Positions 22,321 through 33,216 of a stretch of 64,000 nt of DNA are shown one piece after another. Under the pieces are notes generated by a model. The model was not told the DNA's origin. It saw nothing but the letters and a program-made list of their open reading frames with translations, and ran no database searches. A program made the position numbers and the translations under genes. This DNA comes from Larix kaempferi. Its lineage: Eukaryota; Streptophyta; Pinopsida; Pinales; Pinaceae. Within the stretch, counting starts at the first letter, position 1. Each line of letters begins with the position of its first letter. The DNA is taken from NCBI GenBank assembly GCA_027924585.1, contig BSBM01000602.1:12516501-12580500 (forward strand), given 5' to 3'.

Positions 22321-24104
22321 AGGCTATTTTGGCTGTAATGTAAATATTGTATGCATGTTATGTATAATTCCTAGCATGGAGCTCAAGGCCAAGGCCCTGC
22401 CAGTGAATGCTCAGCCTTGTAGAGGCAAGTATTTGGTATTATGCTACCCATGTACTAGTGAGCCATGGAAATTGTAAATGATGTAAATAAATGCCATGTA
22501 AATAAAAATACCAAGGAGTTGGCTATGGATGCAACTAAATGAAGGGGCAATGTGTATCCACTAGGGAGTGGTGATGGGTTGTGGGATTGAAACCTAGGCT
22601 TCCATTTGTCACCTTGATAACCCCTTTGACAGTCCTAGCTTCCATTGAATGTTGTTGTAAGGAAGTGGGTGAATAAAATTGTTCATGAGGTCGATGGAGT
22701 ATGAGATTTCCCTGTAATCCGTAAGGCAGGGTATGGAGCTCTGTCTTGCTTGTCCCATAAGCCACTCTACCTCGTGGAGGATGTATTCCTCATCCCCGGA
22801 CCTTGGTTGAGGACACAAGCACGAGTTGGACCCTTATGCGAGGGAGGAGACCCAATAGAGAAGGAAGAGAACCAAGAATCACAATATGGAGGAAGGCTGT
22901 GATTTGCAGGGCTAAGATGGCTGAGAAAACTTGTGTGGAAAGTGGAATTCGATGAAGGATCCACAGACCCGACCCTTGGGGTGAAACTAAGAGGTTTAGA
23001 CTCCCATAAGTTCATGAGAGAACCATATTGGATATCCGAGACCCTGTTGTGGGACAGAGCCATTCGGCCGCAGCATTGAGGAAGATCCGACTATGAATCG
23101 CAGTGGAAAGAGGCCAGGAGGTTTTAGACTTCATGGTAGAGCCAGAGAGGGCTCAAGTACCTTGATTTAGAATTCAGGACCAGCCACACTTCCCAAGTAA
23201 TTTCTAAGGGAAGGGGAGCCCTAGGGACTGTGCAGCGGTGAAAGGGGACCTTACTTAGGCTAAGAGTGGCAGTGATGGGGGTTATTGAACTGTATGAGAA
23301 CATTGGGATATGCTCATAACTCTGTGGATGAGCTTATTGACCTAGAAAACCCTCACCTGCTTCCCCACTTGGTTGACAAATCAACTGTATGTTGGATGCC
23401 TTGATGGAATATGAACCAGGTCTGTGAGTGATCCTGAGTGATACTCCTTAGTGGATACATAGCCCCAGCTCAGGGGTGGTCTTTGAGTGCTGAAATAATA
23501 TAGGATGGGCAGAGACCTATGGTTGGGTTGGAACGCTACAGTCCATAGCCAGTTTGCTTGGGGATTTAATGGAAAATATAAGTGTTCCTTGTGTTTGATT
23601 ATGTTTATTTTACATCTATGCATGTGTATTTGTTTATGTCTGAATGCATAGTTGGTCCAGCTGAGTGATAGGGCTGAATGCCTAGGCCTTAGGTGTTCAT
23701 TTTGCTATACATGTCGTTGCCATACTTCTGCATCTTTGCATCTTTATATTATGTTGATACTCATATGTATTTATGCTTGAGGAATAGGGCTAAGCCCCTG
23801 CATGCTTTCATCAATCTTCTTGGGGAAAATATGTTGCATGTATTCAATTTTATGTGTATGGACAAGGTTTCATCCCCCTTGTGTTTATTGGTGCATAAAT
23901 CTGTATGCATGAATGATCTATCATACCTCTGCACATCTGCACTCTTATATTTATCTTAGTACTTATATAAATTTCCGCTTGATGAATAGGACTAAGTGCA
24001 AGGCCAAGAGGTGAAAAATACTTCAAGCATGATTGTGGGGAAAGAATAGACACCCCCATGTGGTGTCCATGGCTCTTATGTGGATCATAGGAGGGGGAGT
24101 GACA
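22321..24104 (+). repeat. LTR fragment C, same superfamily as element A
   Basis: Begins mid-LTR at GGCTATTTTGGCTGTAATG, aligning about 30 bases inside the element A LTR. It has co-linear blocks: AGGCAAGTATTTGGTATTATGCTACCCATGT, then CAGCTCAGGGGTGGTCT..GAGTGCTGAAA..ATATAGG..GGGCAGAGACCTATGGTTGGGT at about 23,455. It ends GGATCATAGGAGGGGGAGTGACA at 24,104, like GGATCGACGAGAGGGGACGTGACA in A. The 5' end was removed at the junction with the unclassified element. No clear primer-binding site follows. Confidence 0.65.
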
Positions 24105-24189
24105 TGGTAGAGTGGAGCAGAGCTTCTAGCAGAATGATGAAGGAGGCATAGATGAGATTTAAGGCCATATTTTGGAGTGGAATAAGGGC

Positions 24190-25190
24190 AGGAACAAAGT
24201 CCTCAAGTGTGGAGGAAGACCTTGCAGCTGCATAGTGCTCTCCAAGATCTTTCCAATGGTACCAAATTTTTCCAATTTGGACTTAGGATGAAGAAGTTAT
24301 GGGCTGGAGAAGTTGTGCAGTGGGGGCTTCCAACTTTCCGAACATGCGTGCGTATTGCGGAAGTCGGAAGGCCATTTCAACGGGGTTGCAAAACGGTAGT
24401 TTCAATTTCCGAGTTCTGCATGCGGATTGCGGATTGTGGAATTCGGGAAGGTAATTTTCCAGATTGGCGAAGTTGGGCTTCCGCATTTCTAAGTTTCGCA
24501 TTGCGGATTATGGAAGTGAAGTGTTCTAGAGCGATGGAGTTTGGTGTTCCGCATTTCAGTGTTCCGCATTGTGGATTGCGGAAGTGAAGTGTTCCGGAGT
24601 GATGGAGTTTGGTGTTCCGCATTTCCAAGTTCCACATTGCAGATTGCGGAAGTGAAGTGTTCCGGAGTGATGGAGTTTGGTGTTCCGCATTTCTAAGTTC
24701 CGCATTTCTAAGTTCCGCATTGCGGATTGTGAATTATGGAAGTGAAGTTTTCTAGAGCGATGGAGTTTGGTGTTCCGCATTTCCAAGTTCCCCATTGTGC
24801 ATTGCGGAAGTGAAGTATTATAGAGAAATGGAGTTTTGTGTTCCACATTTACGAGCTCCTCACTGCGAATTGTGGAAGTGAATTTTTCCAGAGCGATGGA
24901 GTTTGGTGTTCCGCATTTCCGAGTTCCACATTGCGGATTGCGGAAGTGAAGTTTTCGGAGCAGTGGAATTTGGTGTTTCAAATTCTGAGTCCTACATTAT
25001 GAATTGCAGAATTCGGAGGGATGTTCGACGAATTATGAATTGAAGTTATGCCTTTCCAAATTCTGCATTGCATCTTGCGGATTGCGGAACGGAGATTGCA
25101 GACTAAAGATCATTGCGGGTGCAGAGTTGCAGAACCTTTGAATTGTTTGGGAAAAGAAAAGAAAAAAATTAACAGGTGGTTCAAGGGTTG
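24190..25190 (+). repeat. 5' LTR of B, left part, with 68-bp tandem array
   Basis: Aligns with 35,500-36,420 from CAAGATCTTTCCAATGGTACCAAATTTT..CCAATTTGGACTTA onward. Within it GATGGAGTTTGGTGTTCCGC recurs at 24,533, 24,601, 24,669, 24,759, 24,827 (diverged) and 24,895, a 68-bp period with one 90-bp unit. Each unit has a CCGCA/TGCGG inverted core and GGAAGTGAAG. The right part of this LTR continues at 33,155-33,200. Confidence 0.7.
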
Positions 25191-26500
25191 TGTAATACCC
25201 CCATTTTGACCCTTAGGAAATTTTGGGCTATAATGTAGATATTGTATGCATATTATGTATGAATTCTAGCGTGGAGTTCAAGGCCAAGGACCCACTAGTG
25301 AATTCTCGACCTTGAAGAGGCAAGTATTTGGTATTATGCTACCCATGTGCTAGTAAGCCATGGAAATTGTAAATATGCATTTTAATAGAAATGCCCACAA
25401 CTAGCTATGAAATGCAACAAAAGATGGGGGCATGATGTTTAAAAGGAATTGGGAGGGAAATATTCAAACCCTTGAGCCAATCAAGTCAAGCCAAGTGTCA
25501 ATGAGAGAACCCATCAACCCTCAACTACCCATGTTGAATTTTGTGCCCAATCTTTCATTTATCCCAAGAGTTGGTTGAGGTAGTTAATGCTTTGGGGAAT
25601 AGAGAGGTATGGTTGTCCAAATTCAGGTATGGGAAAGCCACCCTTAATAGAAATTCATGTTTGGCTTCTTGGGCAAGAAAAGAGATTCGAAATTTCCCCC
25701 CCAAGCTATTCTTCACCCGTGAATTTTTCTCTCTCACGAGTTTGGAGCTTCCTGGGTGTTTTCCTCCATGGTTTTGTTGTATTTCCTTCATTTTCCATAG
25801 CTGGGAACTCGTTTTTGTGTTGCGCAGTGGCTAGAAGGAAGAGAGTCACGATTTATGTGTTTATAGAGGTCGTTTCTTCCCCTCGAATGCTCATAAATGT
25901 TTTCTGAAAATGATTTGCTCTCCCAGGGTTGATTCCCCATCTAACATTTCATTTTTGGGTGTGCCACAATTTGGGGAAAACCCATGGACCCTATTTTGTA
26001 AATCCATTGTTGAAAATGTGTATCCATGCCCAGTTTTTTAGTTTGTTGCGTGTAAGAGAATGTTGGGGTTGAGATGGGTATCCATTCCTTTGGTTGTGCT
26101 AAACTTTAGAGTCCCCTTTTCCTTGTAGATATCATGCCCAGCTCAGGGGTGGTCTCTGAATGTTGAAAGAATATAGGCTGGGCAGAGACCTATGGTTGGG
26201 TGGAATGTTGTAGTGACATAGATAGTTGCTTGGGACAATTGCACAATGAACATAAGTATTCTCTTTATGTGTTTACTCCTGCAAATGTTTTTAAATTGGT
26301 GCATGTTTATCCATATGCTGGAAATTGCATGCTATATGTGTGTGTAGAATATTATTTCTGTTGTGTTAAATTGAATGGCATCTGCACACATTTGTTTTAT
26401 TGTTGTGAATTTGATGAATGGGGCTGAGTATTGTGTAAAAGCCCAAATATTAGTGTCATGATCCCTTGCTTGCGTTGGATCGACGAGAGGGGACGTGACA
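25191..26500 (+). repeat. 5' LTR of element A
   Basis: A 1,310-bp LTR with TG...CA ends, nearly collinear with 31,838-33,149. An open frame over part of it recurs in other copies (13.9 kb and, inverted, 42.1 kb) only because the LTR sequence itself is shared. It is not a gene. Confidence 0.9.
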
Positions 26501-26503
26501 GAT

Positions 26504-26515
26504 TGGTATCAGAGC
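26504..26515 (+). other. Primer-binding site of element A
   Basis: TGGTATCAGAGC, complementary to the 3' end of plant initiator tRNA-Met, three bases after the LTR end. This is the standard minus-strand priming site of plant LTR retrotransposons. Confidence 0.9.
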
Positions 26516-26689
26516 ACGAGATTGAAACATTGGGCCTACATGGGATACCTATCATAGTTGCAAAGGTAAGAACCCTTACTGCCCAGCACTAATCATCAGA
26601 AGAGAAAGAGAAAATTTTCAAATTTTTCTAAGTGTTTTTGAAAATTTTGTCTAATTATGTGTCGTCGTAAAAGAGAAAACTTCAGTGAA

Positions 26690-27260
26690 ATGGTCAGCAA
26701 CCAAATCGCAAGTTTTCTACGAAATGGTCAGCGACCAAATCACAAGTTTTCGGCGAAACGGTCGGCAAGTTTTGTCAAGTTTGGCGCGATACGGTCGGAG
26801 GAGATCGGTCGACGAGTTTTATCGATTTTGTCGCGATAGGGTCGGAGGAGATTGGTTGGCGAGTTTTGCCAAGTTGCCGCGACACGGTCAGAGAAGATCA
26901 GTCTGTGAGTTTTGTCGAGTTTTTTGCGACACGGTTGGAGGAGATCGATCGGCGAGTTTTATCGAGTTTGCCGTGACACGGTCAGAGGAGATCAGTTGGC
27001 GAGTTTTTTCGATTTGCCAGAACACAGTTGGAGGAGATCGGTCAGCGAGTTTTTCCAAGTTTTTCGCGACACAGTCGGAGGAGATCAGCCGACGATTAAA
27101 GCTCAAAATCACCAAAATGGTCGAAGGAGATCGGTCGATGATGAAAGCTCAAAATCGTTGAAATGGTCGGAGGAGATCGATCGGCGATGAAAGCTCAAAA
27201 TCACCGAAATGGTCGGCGGAAAAGAGATAAGTCCGCCGAAATGGGTCGGAGCAACATCGA
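26690..27260 (+). repeat. 46-47-bp tandem array in element A leader
   Basis: The core GGTCGGAGGAGATCGGTCGGCGA recurs at 26,797, 26,844, 26,890, 26,937, 26,984, 27,030, 27,077, 27,123 and 27,169, a period of 46-47 bases. Early units pair it with GAGTTTTNTCGA and late units with AAAGCTCAAAATC. Because the period is not a multiple of three, the 158-codon open frame over it is a by-product. Confidence 0.8.
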
Positions 27261-29914
27261 TAAGTCTGCTGAAATAGGAAAATTTGAGCATTTTTTCAGG
27301 GGTATTTTGAGGTGCCTGAAATTGAAAAAATGGCCTTGAACTTATGCGCCAGATTGTGCGAAATCAAAGGATTCACAAAAAAAAAAAACGAGGGCGCTTC
27401 CCTCGACCCGCCCTACAGTGGTGAGCCATAAGGGGGAAAGCCCCCTTGACCCCCGTCGTCCCCCGGAGACATTCGTTGAAAGTGTGAAATGCATTGTCTA
27501 TGCTTGGAATGAGAAGTAGGAATTGCATAGAGAGTTTGTGGAAGCCTTATTAAGAGTAATTGGTTGTAATATGCATTATGGAAGAGCAATGGGAGCTCCT
27601 GATTATCAAAGATGGATATTGTATTCCATAAGAGAATGTTGAGCAAGCAATTGGAATAGTAGGGCAATGTTGATAAGAGGGAAATTTCTCACCTTAAACT
27701 ATTTTTGTTTATAGCATAACAATTGTATGCCTGGAAAATAGCAAGTAGGAATGTTATACATAGGTATCTGCATTGAATTGTTGCTTGGTGAGAAAATCAT
27801 AGCTAATGATTCCTTGTGTGCTTGTTAAGAGGCCATCAAATTCGAATCAGCTATGATGTGGAAGAGGAAATTCCTTGTTATGATGAGGGATTGGAAAGGG
27901 AGAATTCCTTAACTTTCTCTTGCTTATATGATCATATTTTCAAGTTTTATGTATAGAAAATTGTGGCATAAGGATGTTGGAAGTGCAAGGGAGTAGTAGA
28001 TTGAATGCATATGAATTAGTGGGCATGATTAAAGAGTCATTGCATGGTGCATGTGAATTGCTTATGCATGAGCATGATGCTGCATATGGGTAACGGTAGG
28101 GAAGTTACACATGCAGTAGCCCATTAATGGTATTTCCTATGGTTAATGACAATTAATGTTGTTGATAATAGTTGTAGGCATAAAACCATAGAAGCATGAC
28201 TAAAAATGCAAAGAAGTTACGGCATGTGACCAACAAACCTTGAGAGGGAAGGCTGGAGTAATGATTCATGATCAAAAAGTTGGAAAAAGGATTGTGTAGC
28301 CGTGGTAAGAGACCAACTGATTGGGTAACATCAAGCGATGATAATGAAAGCCATGCAGGTAATATTTATTGGTGCTTAATTGCATGAATGTCGAAAGGGG
28401 ATTGGGTAAGAATCCCTTGAGCCATATTTAATAATAATAAATTGGTATGTATGGGATGTCGAATGCATGTATGCGAACATTATTCCATCAGGTACAACAA
28501 GGTATGTCGTAGTAAGGGAAAGGATTCTTATACGATCTAGTTGTTGTGAATTGTAAATGCATCATGCAATTTATGTATGTTGGTTATGAGTTTAATAACC
28601 AAAGAAAGTGAGGACTTATGGCCCTGTCATGGTAGTGCATGCTATGTATGGTAGTCATGGTTAGGCCATAATATGTTTGAATGCATAGTATTCATGAATT
28701 AATGCAAGGTTGCATCGAGGAGATGTGAATTAAAATATTATATACAATCTTGTGGTTATGCATTGAGTGAATGCACATTAAAAGACTATGTGAGTGATAT
28801 AAGTGTGCATGCATAGGTATAGGTGCACATGTTGAGATGCATTGTGTGAATGCATGATTGTGGTGTATGTTTCATTGCAATTAGATAATAGATGAAATGG
28901 TGAACTATTGTCAATCCTGAGAGCATTTCATGAGCTACTGTGAATACAGGAAGAGTAAATGCATGCAGAAGGTAGTCATGATTGATGGGCTACTGGAATG
29001 CTCCGTGGAAGGGCAGAGTTGTATAAATGATATGGTTGTGAAGTAATGAGTATCTAAAGCTTCATTTAAATTGCATAAATGATGTGACTGTACCTTGCAA
29101 TTTTAGTATGATAATGATTCACATAAAGTAAAGGAGTTGGTGATATTGAGATGCTAACCGCTGAAGCTGTTTGAATTATCGAGTGTTATAATTCTAAAAA
29201 TGATTCAGTGATTGTTGCAGCAATGAAATATTATATGCATAGAGACTTACAAAGTGTTTGGCTGATTGAAGTTTCAGATTTCAGGTAGATTGTTTTGGGC
29301 ATGGCAATGTGGGTAAGTCCACGATAAATATTGGAACCTACCATGATCAAGAGCCAAAACTCATGAGAAGGATCTCATGGTTGTAAAAATAGTGTATGTG
29401 CAGAACAGATCGTTAATTTTGGACTTGTAGATTTCAGATTTGAGAATTTGCTTATAATTGCTAATCAGTGTTGGCTTGCATAGAACTGTGTCAAGAGGAC
29501 GTGTTGTAAGTGGACGTTCATGTTATGGTAGCAAGCGTAAAACCATAATGGACAGAGTGATACCACTCACAAGAGAGAATACATATAAAAAGGGATAAGT
29601 ATTATGTAACCCTAGTTAAGAACATGCATGTCTAATTATTAGGGATTAATATGCAGAGCATGTTCTATTTTATTTATATTATTTCAGACTGCTTGAGTAT
29701 GATCAAGGCCTACATGGCTCACATCCGAAAGGGAGTGTACACCTTTCTGGTGCTGGGTTATGATAGGGTTGTCGATATTGACTACACCCTAAGGGAATGG
29801 ATGCATTCTTGGTGTTTCAATACTTGATAATGAATGTTATGAATGTGGTTGCAATTTTGGGACGACAATACTGATGAGCTTGCTTATCCTTCTTGTGCTA
29901 TCAACTTACACATA
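27261..29914 (+). other. Non-coding interior of element A
   Basis: No coding signature. Blocks align with the interior of element B, for example GCTATGATGTGGAAGAGGAA at about 27,850 with GCAATGATGTGGAAGAGGAA at about 33,407, and GAATTGTGTCAAG-type segments. A and B therefore share ancestry outside the LTRs. Confidence 0.6.
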
Positions 29915-30293
29915 TGCCTGATAAACCCAGTCGGTGTACTGGCTTGGCATTGGTTACTGGGATGTTGTGGAGGTATTGGTGAAGGATTGTTGTATGCCTC
30001 ATAAACCCAGTCGGTGTACTGACTTGGCATTGGTTATTTGTATGTTGTGTAGATATTGGTGAAGGGTTGTTGTATGCCTGATAAACCCAGTCAATGTATT
30101 GGCTTGGCATTGGTTATTTGGATGTTGTGGAGGTATTGGTGAAGGGTTGTTGCATGCCTGATAAACCCAGTCGGTGTACTGGCTTGGCATTGGTTATTTA
30201 CATGTTGTGGAGGTATTAGTGAAGGGTTGTTGTATTCCTGATAAACCCAGTCGATGTATTAGCTTGGCATTCTCTACTTGATGTTGTGGAGCA
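29915..30293 (+). repeat. 80-bp minisatellite, five units
   Basis: Units start TGCCTGATAAACCCAGTCGG or close variants at 29,915, 29,995, 30,075, 30,155 and 30,235, exactly 80 bases apart, the last incomplete. A single unit-like CCTGATAAACCCAATTG...GGCTTGGC lies at about 36,601 in LTR remnant D, in the same context (GATGAGCT...CTTATC upstream), which suggests the seed sequence. Confidence 0.85.
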
Positions 30294-31202
30294 GCATGTG
30301 TGCTTGCCAAGCATCCACCCCACAGGTGATCCAAGGCTCGTAAAGAAGAGAAGGAAACTTGCGGAGTAGCGAGGAACTACCCAATACAGATAAGTATTTA
30401 ATTCCATTCATTTTCAGATAATGATAATTTCATGAACAAGTCTTATGACAACCAAGCTGATACATTGTTGTTTCTTTGTTGGACACTTTGGTCATTGCAG
30501 GAAAGCAATAAGCCTTGAAGGCATCCTAAGGATGCATTTGGACATGTGATTGTCCTAGAAAGATCAGTATGAGCAGCAATGATGAGAATGGTGCTAGTAG
30601 ACATGTGTGAGTCCTAGCAGCCAAAGGTTCTGTGGAAGAACCATGGGGAGGGGATTCCCTGATGGAAAAAGCCTTGGACAGACCTTAGACACTAAGTGTC
30701 ATAGCCAAAACAAGAAAAGAAAATTCAAGCATTCACATTGAAGTGAAAGAGGCTAAGGAGCATAGACTCACAGTGATGGTGTGGCTCCAGATTGGAACAA
30801 GACTAAGAGGGGGAAACTCTTACTCTTCTCTTTCCTTTTGACTGATCCATCTTAAAAACAAAATATTGTTGAGTGCATGTCATAGCTGAAAATAGATTGT
30901 GTTTAATTGCTTGAAATGAATTGTGAATGCTGAAATAATTAATTCCCTGTGAAAGGATGAACATGAATGAGTTCATATGTATGTTGGGAAAGCATGAAAA
31001 GTGTGGAAGTCTCATGAATGAAGCATGGACATTCCATGTCAATTGGGAAGATAATTGACTGATTTTAATGTTTATGTTATGCTTGGCCTAACAAAGAATT
31101 GCCATGATAGATTTCACAGGTAAGAAATTGTAGCGATTGGTTGCAGCTGATACAAGCAAGTGTTGCTAGTAAGAAAAGTGTGGTCATTTGTGCACATTGG
31201 CC

Positions 31203-31727
31203 ATGGCAGCAAACCAAGGGTTATTGGATTTGGCGGAAGGTCTTCTTCAAACAATTTCCAAGACCCAAGAAAATCTTGGAGAGATGCTCAAGCTACAAAG
31301 GCAGCAAAATGAGATGAACCATGAGGTTTTGTAGGACTCTATTTGTCTGCAAAGGAAGGTAAAAATCATTCTGGGAGTAATCAGTAAGGGAAAGGGCAGT
31401 GGATCCATGAAGAGGCATTCATCCAATCATCCCATTAAGAAACACTCAAGGTTGGAATACTCCAAGGAAGTTGAGCAGGAAAAGAAAAAGGAACCATTGG
31501 AATGTTGGGAATTGGGAGGAAATCATTACCTTCATAACTTCCCAACAAAGGACAACAAGAAATATAGTAGCCATAAAGTTTCTAGACTTGTGGATCATCT
31601 GGAAGGTAAAGAAAAGGAAGGTATTGTTTTGGAACAATTTCCTCATGCAGAGCTAGAAGGTCCCATCCAACAGGAGCAGTTTGTGAAGGCCAAAGGACTT
31701 GGTCCTAAAAACCCAAGTAAAAGGTGA
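31203..31727 (+). pseudogene. Gag-like ORF remnant of element A
   Basis: A frame from ATG 31,203 (MAANQGLLDLAEGLLQTISK), with one TAG at 31,332-31,334, continues in frame to the stop at 31,725-31,727. It contains CWELGGNHYLHNFP, which matches a retroviral-type zinc knuckle C-W-x-C-G-G-x-H-x3-x-C-P with the second and last cysteines replaced (L and F). The protein is lysine-rich. Its place just upstream of the polypurine tract, with no pol, suggests a deletion derivative or a captured gag piece. Host origin cannot be excluded. Confidence 0.55.
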
Positions 31728-31823
31728 AATGCAGGACAGACCTGCCACATTTTGTGAATTTTGGACATGTGTAAGGCGTGTATGTATTCCTAAATCTTTG
31801 AACACCAGGGACGGTGTTATTCT

Positions 31824-31836
31824 AAGGGGGGTGGGA
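31824..31836 (+). other. Polypurine tract of element A
   Basis: AAGGGGGGTGGGA immediately before the 3' LTR (31,838). It serves as primer for plus-strand DNA synthesis. Confidence 0.8.
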
Positions 31837-31837
31837 T

Positions 31838-33149
31838 TGTAATACCCCCATTTTGACCCTTAGGATAGTTTAGGCTATAATGTAAATATTGTATGCATAT
31901 TATGTATGAATTATAACATGGAGCTCAAGGCCAAGGCCCCGCTAGTGAATGCTCGATCTTGAAGAGGCAAGTATTTGGTATTATGCTACCCATGTGCTAG
32001 TAAGCCATGGAAATTTTCAATATGCATTTTAATATAAATGCCCACAACTAGCTATGCAATGCAACAAGAGATGGGGGCATGATGTTTACAAGGAATTGGG
32101 AGGGAAATATTTAAACCCTTGAGCCAATCAAGTCAAGCGAAGTGTCAATGAGAGAACCCATCAACCCTCAACTACCCATGTTGACTTTTGTGCCCAATCA
32201 TTCATTTCTCCCAAGAGTTCATTGAGGTAGTTAATGCCTTGGGGAATGGAGAGGTATGGCTGTCCAAATTCGGGTATGGGCAAGCCACCATTCATAGAAA
32301 TTTGTGTTTGGATTCTTGGGCAAAAAAAGAGCTTCAAAATTGACCCCCCAAGCTATTCTTCACCCATGATTTTTTTCTCTCTCACGAGTTTGGAGATTCC
32401 TGGGCATTTTCCTCCATGGTTTTGTTGTATTTTCCTTCATTTTCCATAGCTGGGAACTCGTTTTTGTGTTGCGCAGTGGCTAGAAGGAAGAGAGTCACGA
32501 TTTATGGGTTTATAGAGGTTGTTTCTGCCCCTTGAATGCCCATAAATATTTTCTGAAAACGATTTACTCTCCCAGGGTTGATTCCCCATCTAACATTTAG
32601 TTTTTGGGTGTGCCACAATTTGGGGAAAACCCATGGACCCTATTTTGTAAATCCATTGTTGAAAATGCGTATCCATGCCCAGTTTTTGAGTTTGTTGTGT
32701 GTAAGAGAATGTTGGGGTTGAGATGGGTATCCATTGCTTTATATGTGTTGAGCTTGAGAGTCCCCTTTTCCTTGTAGATGTCATGCCCAGCTCAGGGGTG
32801 GTCTCTGAGTGCTGAAAGAATATTGGTTGGGAAGAGACCTATGGTTGGGTGGAACATTGCAGCGACATAGCTAGTTACTTGGGACAATTGCACAATGAAG
32901 ATAAGTATTATCTTTATGTGTTTACTTCTGCAAATGTTTTTAAATTGGTGCATGTTTATCCATATGCTGGAAATTGCATGCTATATGTGTGTGTAGAATA
33001 ATACTTCTGTTGTGTTAAATTGAATGGCATCTACACACATTTGTTTTATTGCTGTGAATTTGATGAATGGGGTTGAGTATTGTGTAAAAGCCCAGATCTT
33101 AGTGTCATGATCCCTTCCTTGCGTTGGATTGACGGGAGGGGACGTGACA
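31838..33149 (+). repeat. 3' LTR of element A
   Basis: A 1,312-bp LTR, the partner of 25,191-26,500, ending GACGTGACA and followed by the target duplication GGTTG. Differences from the 5' LTR are scattered substitutions, pointing to insertion some time ago. Confidence 0.9.
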
Positions 33150-33154
33150 GGTTG

Positions 33155-33216
33155 TCTCCCATTACCTCCAAAGGACACCAAGGTGACCAGGGATGTGACA
33201 AAGTGGTATCAGAGCC
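33155..33216 (+). repeat. 5' LTR end and primer-binding site of element B
   Basis: TCTCCCATTACCTCCAAAGG...GGGATGTGACA (to 33,200) resumes the LTR interrupted by A and matches 36,445-36,491. TGGTATCAGAGC at 33,204-33,215 is the tRNA-Met primer site. Confidence 0.8.

Larger units (their letters stand above)
25191..33149 (+). mobile_element. Complete non-autonomous LTR retrotransposon A
   Basis: Two LTRs (25,191-26,500 and 31,838-33,149) begin TGTAATACCCCCATTTTGACCC and end GACGTGACA. They flank a 5.3-kb interior with a tRNA-Met primer site at the left and a polypurine tract at the right. The flanking 5-bp duplication GGTTG lies at 25,186-25,190 and 33,150-33,154. The uninterrupted target, AAGGGTTGTCTCCCATTGCC, is preserved in the 3' LTR of B near 36,439. 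No protease, reverse transcriptase, RNase H or integrase motif was found in the interior. It must depend on enzymes from another element, presumably Gypsy-type by LTR style, which is inference. Confidence 0.9.

Noticed and set aside
24470-24990. CRISPR-like regular repeats
   Set aside because: The DNA is eukaryotic. Repeat units are contiguous 68-bp tandem copies inside LTRs, without unique spacers or cas genes.
25541-25907. 97- and 106-codon ORFs recurring at 13.9 kb and inverted at 42.1 kb
   Set aside because: The recurrence reflects shared LTR sequence. Frames are broken differently in each copy and no domain is present.
26685-27161. 158-codon plus-strand ORF, arginine- and serine-rich
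   Set aside because: It lies over the 46-47-bp array. The period is not a multiple of three, so the apparent protein shifts frame between units.
29901-30190. Minus-strand ORFs over the 80-bp repeat
   Set aside because: The period of 80 is not divisible by three, so no repeated protein is encoded.
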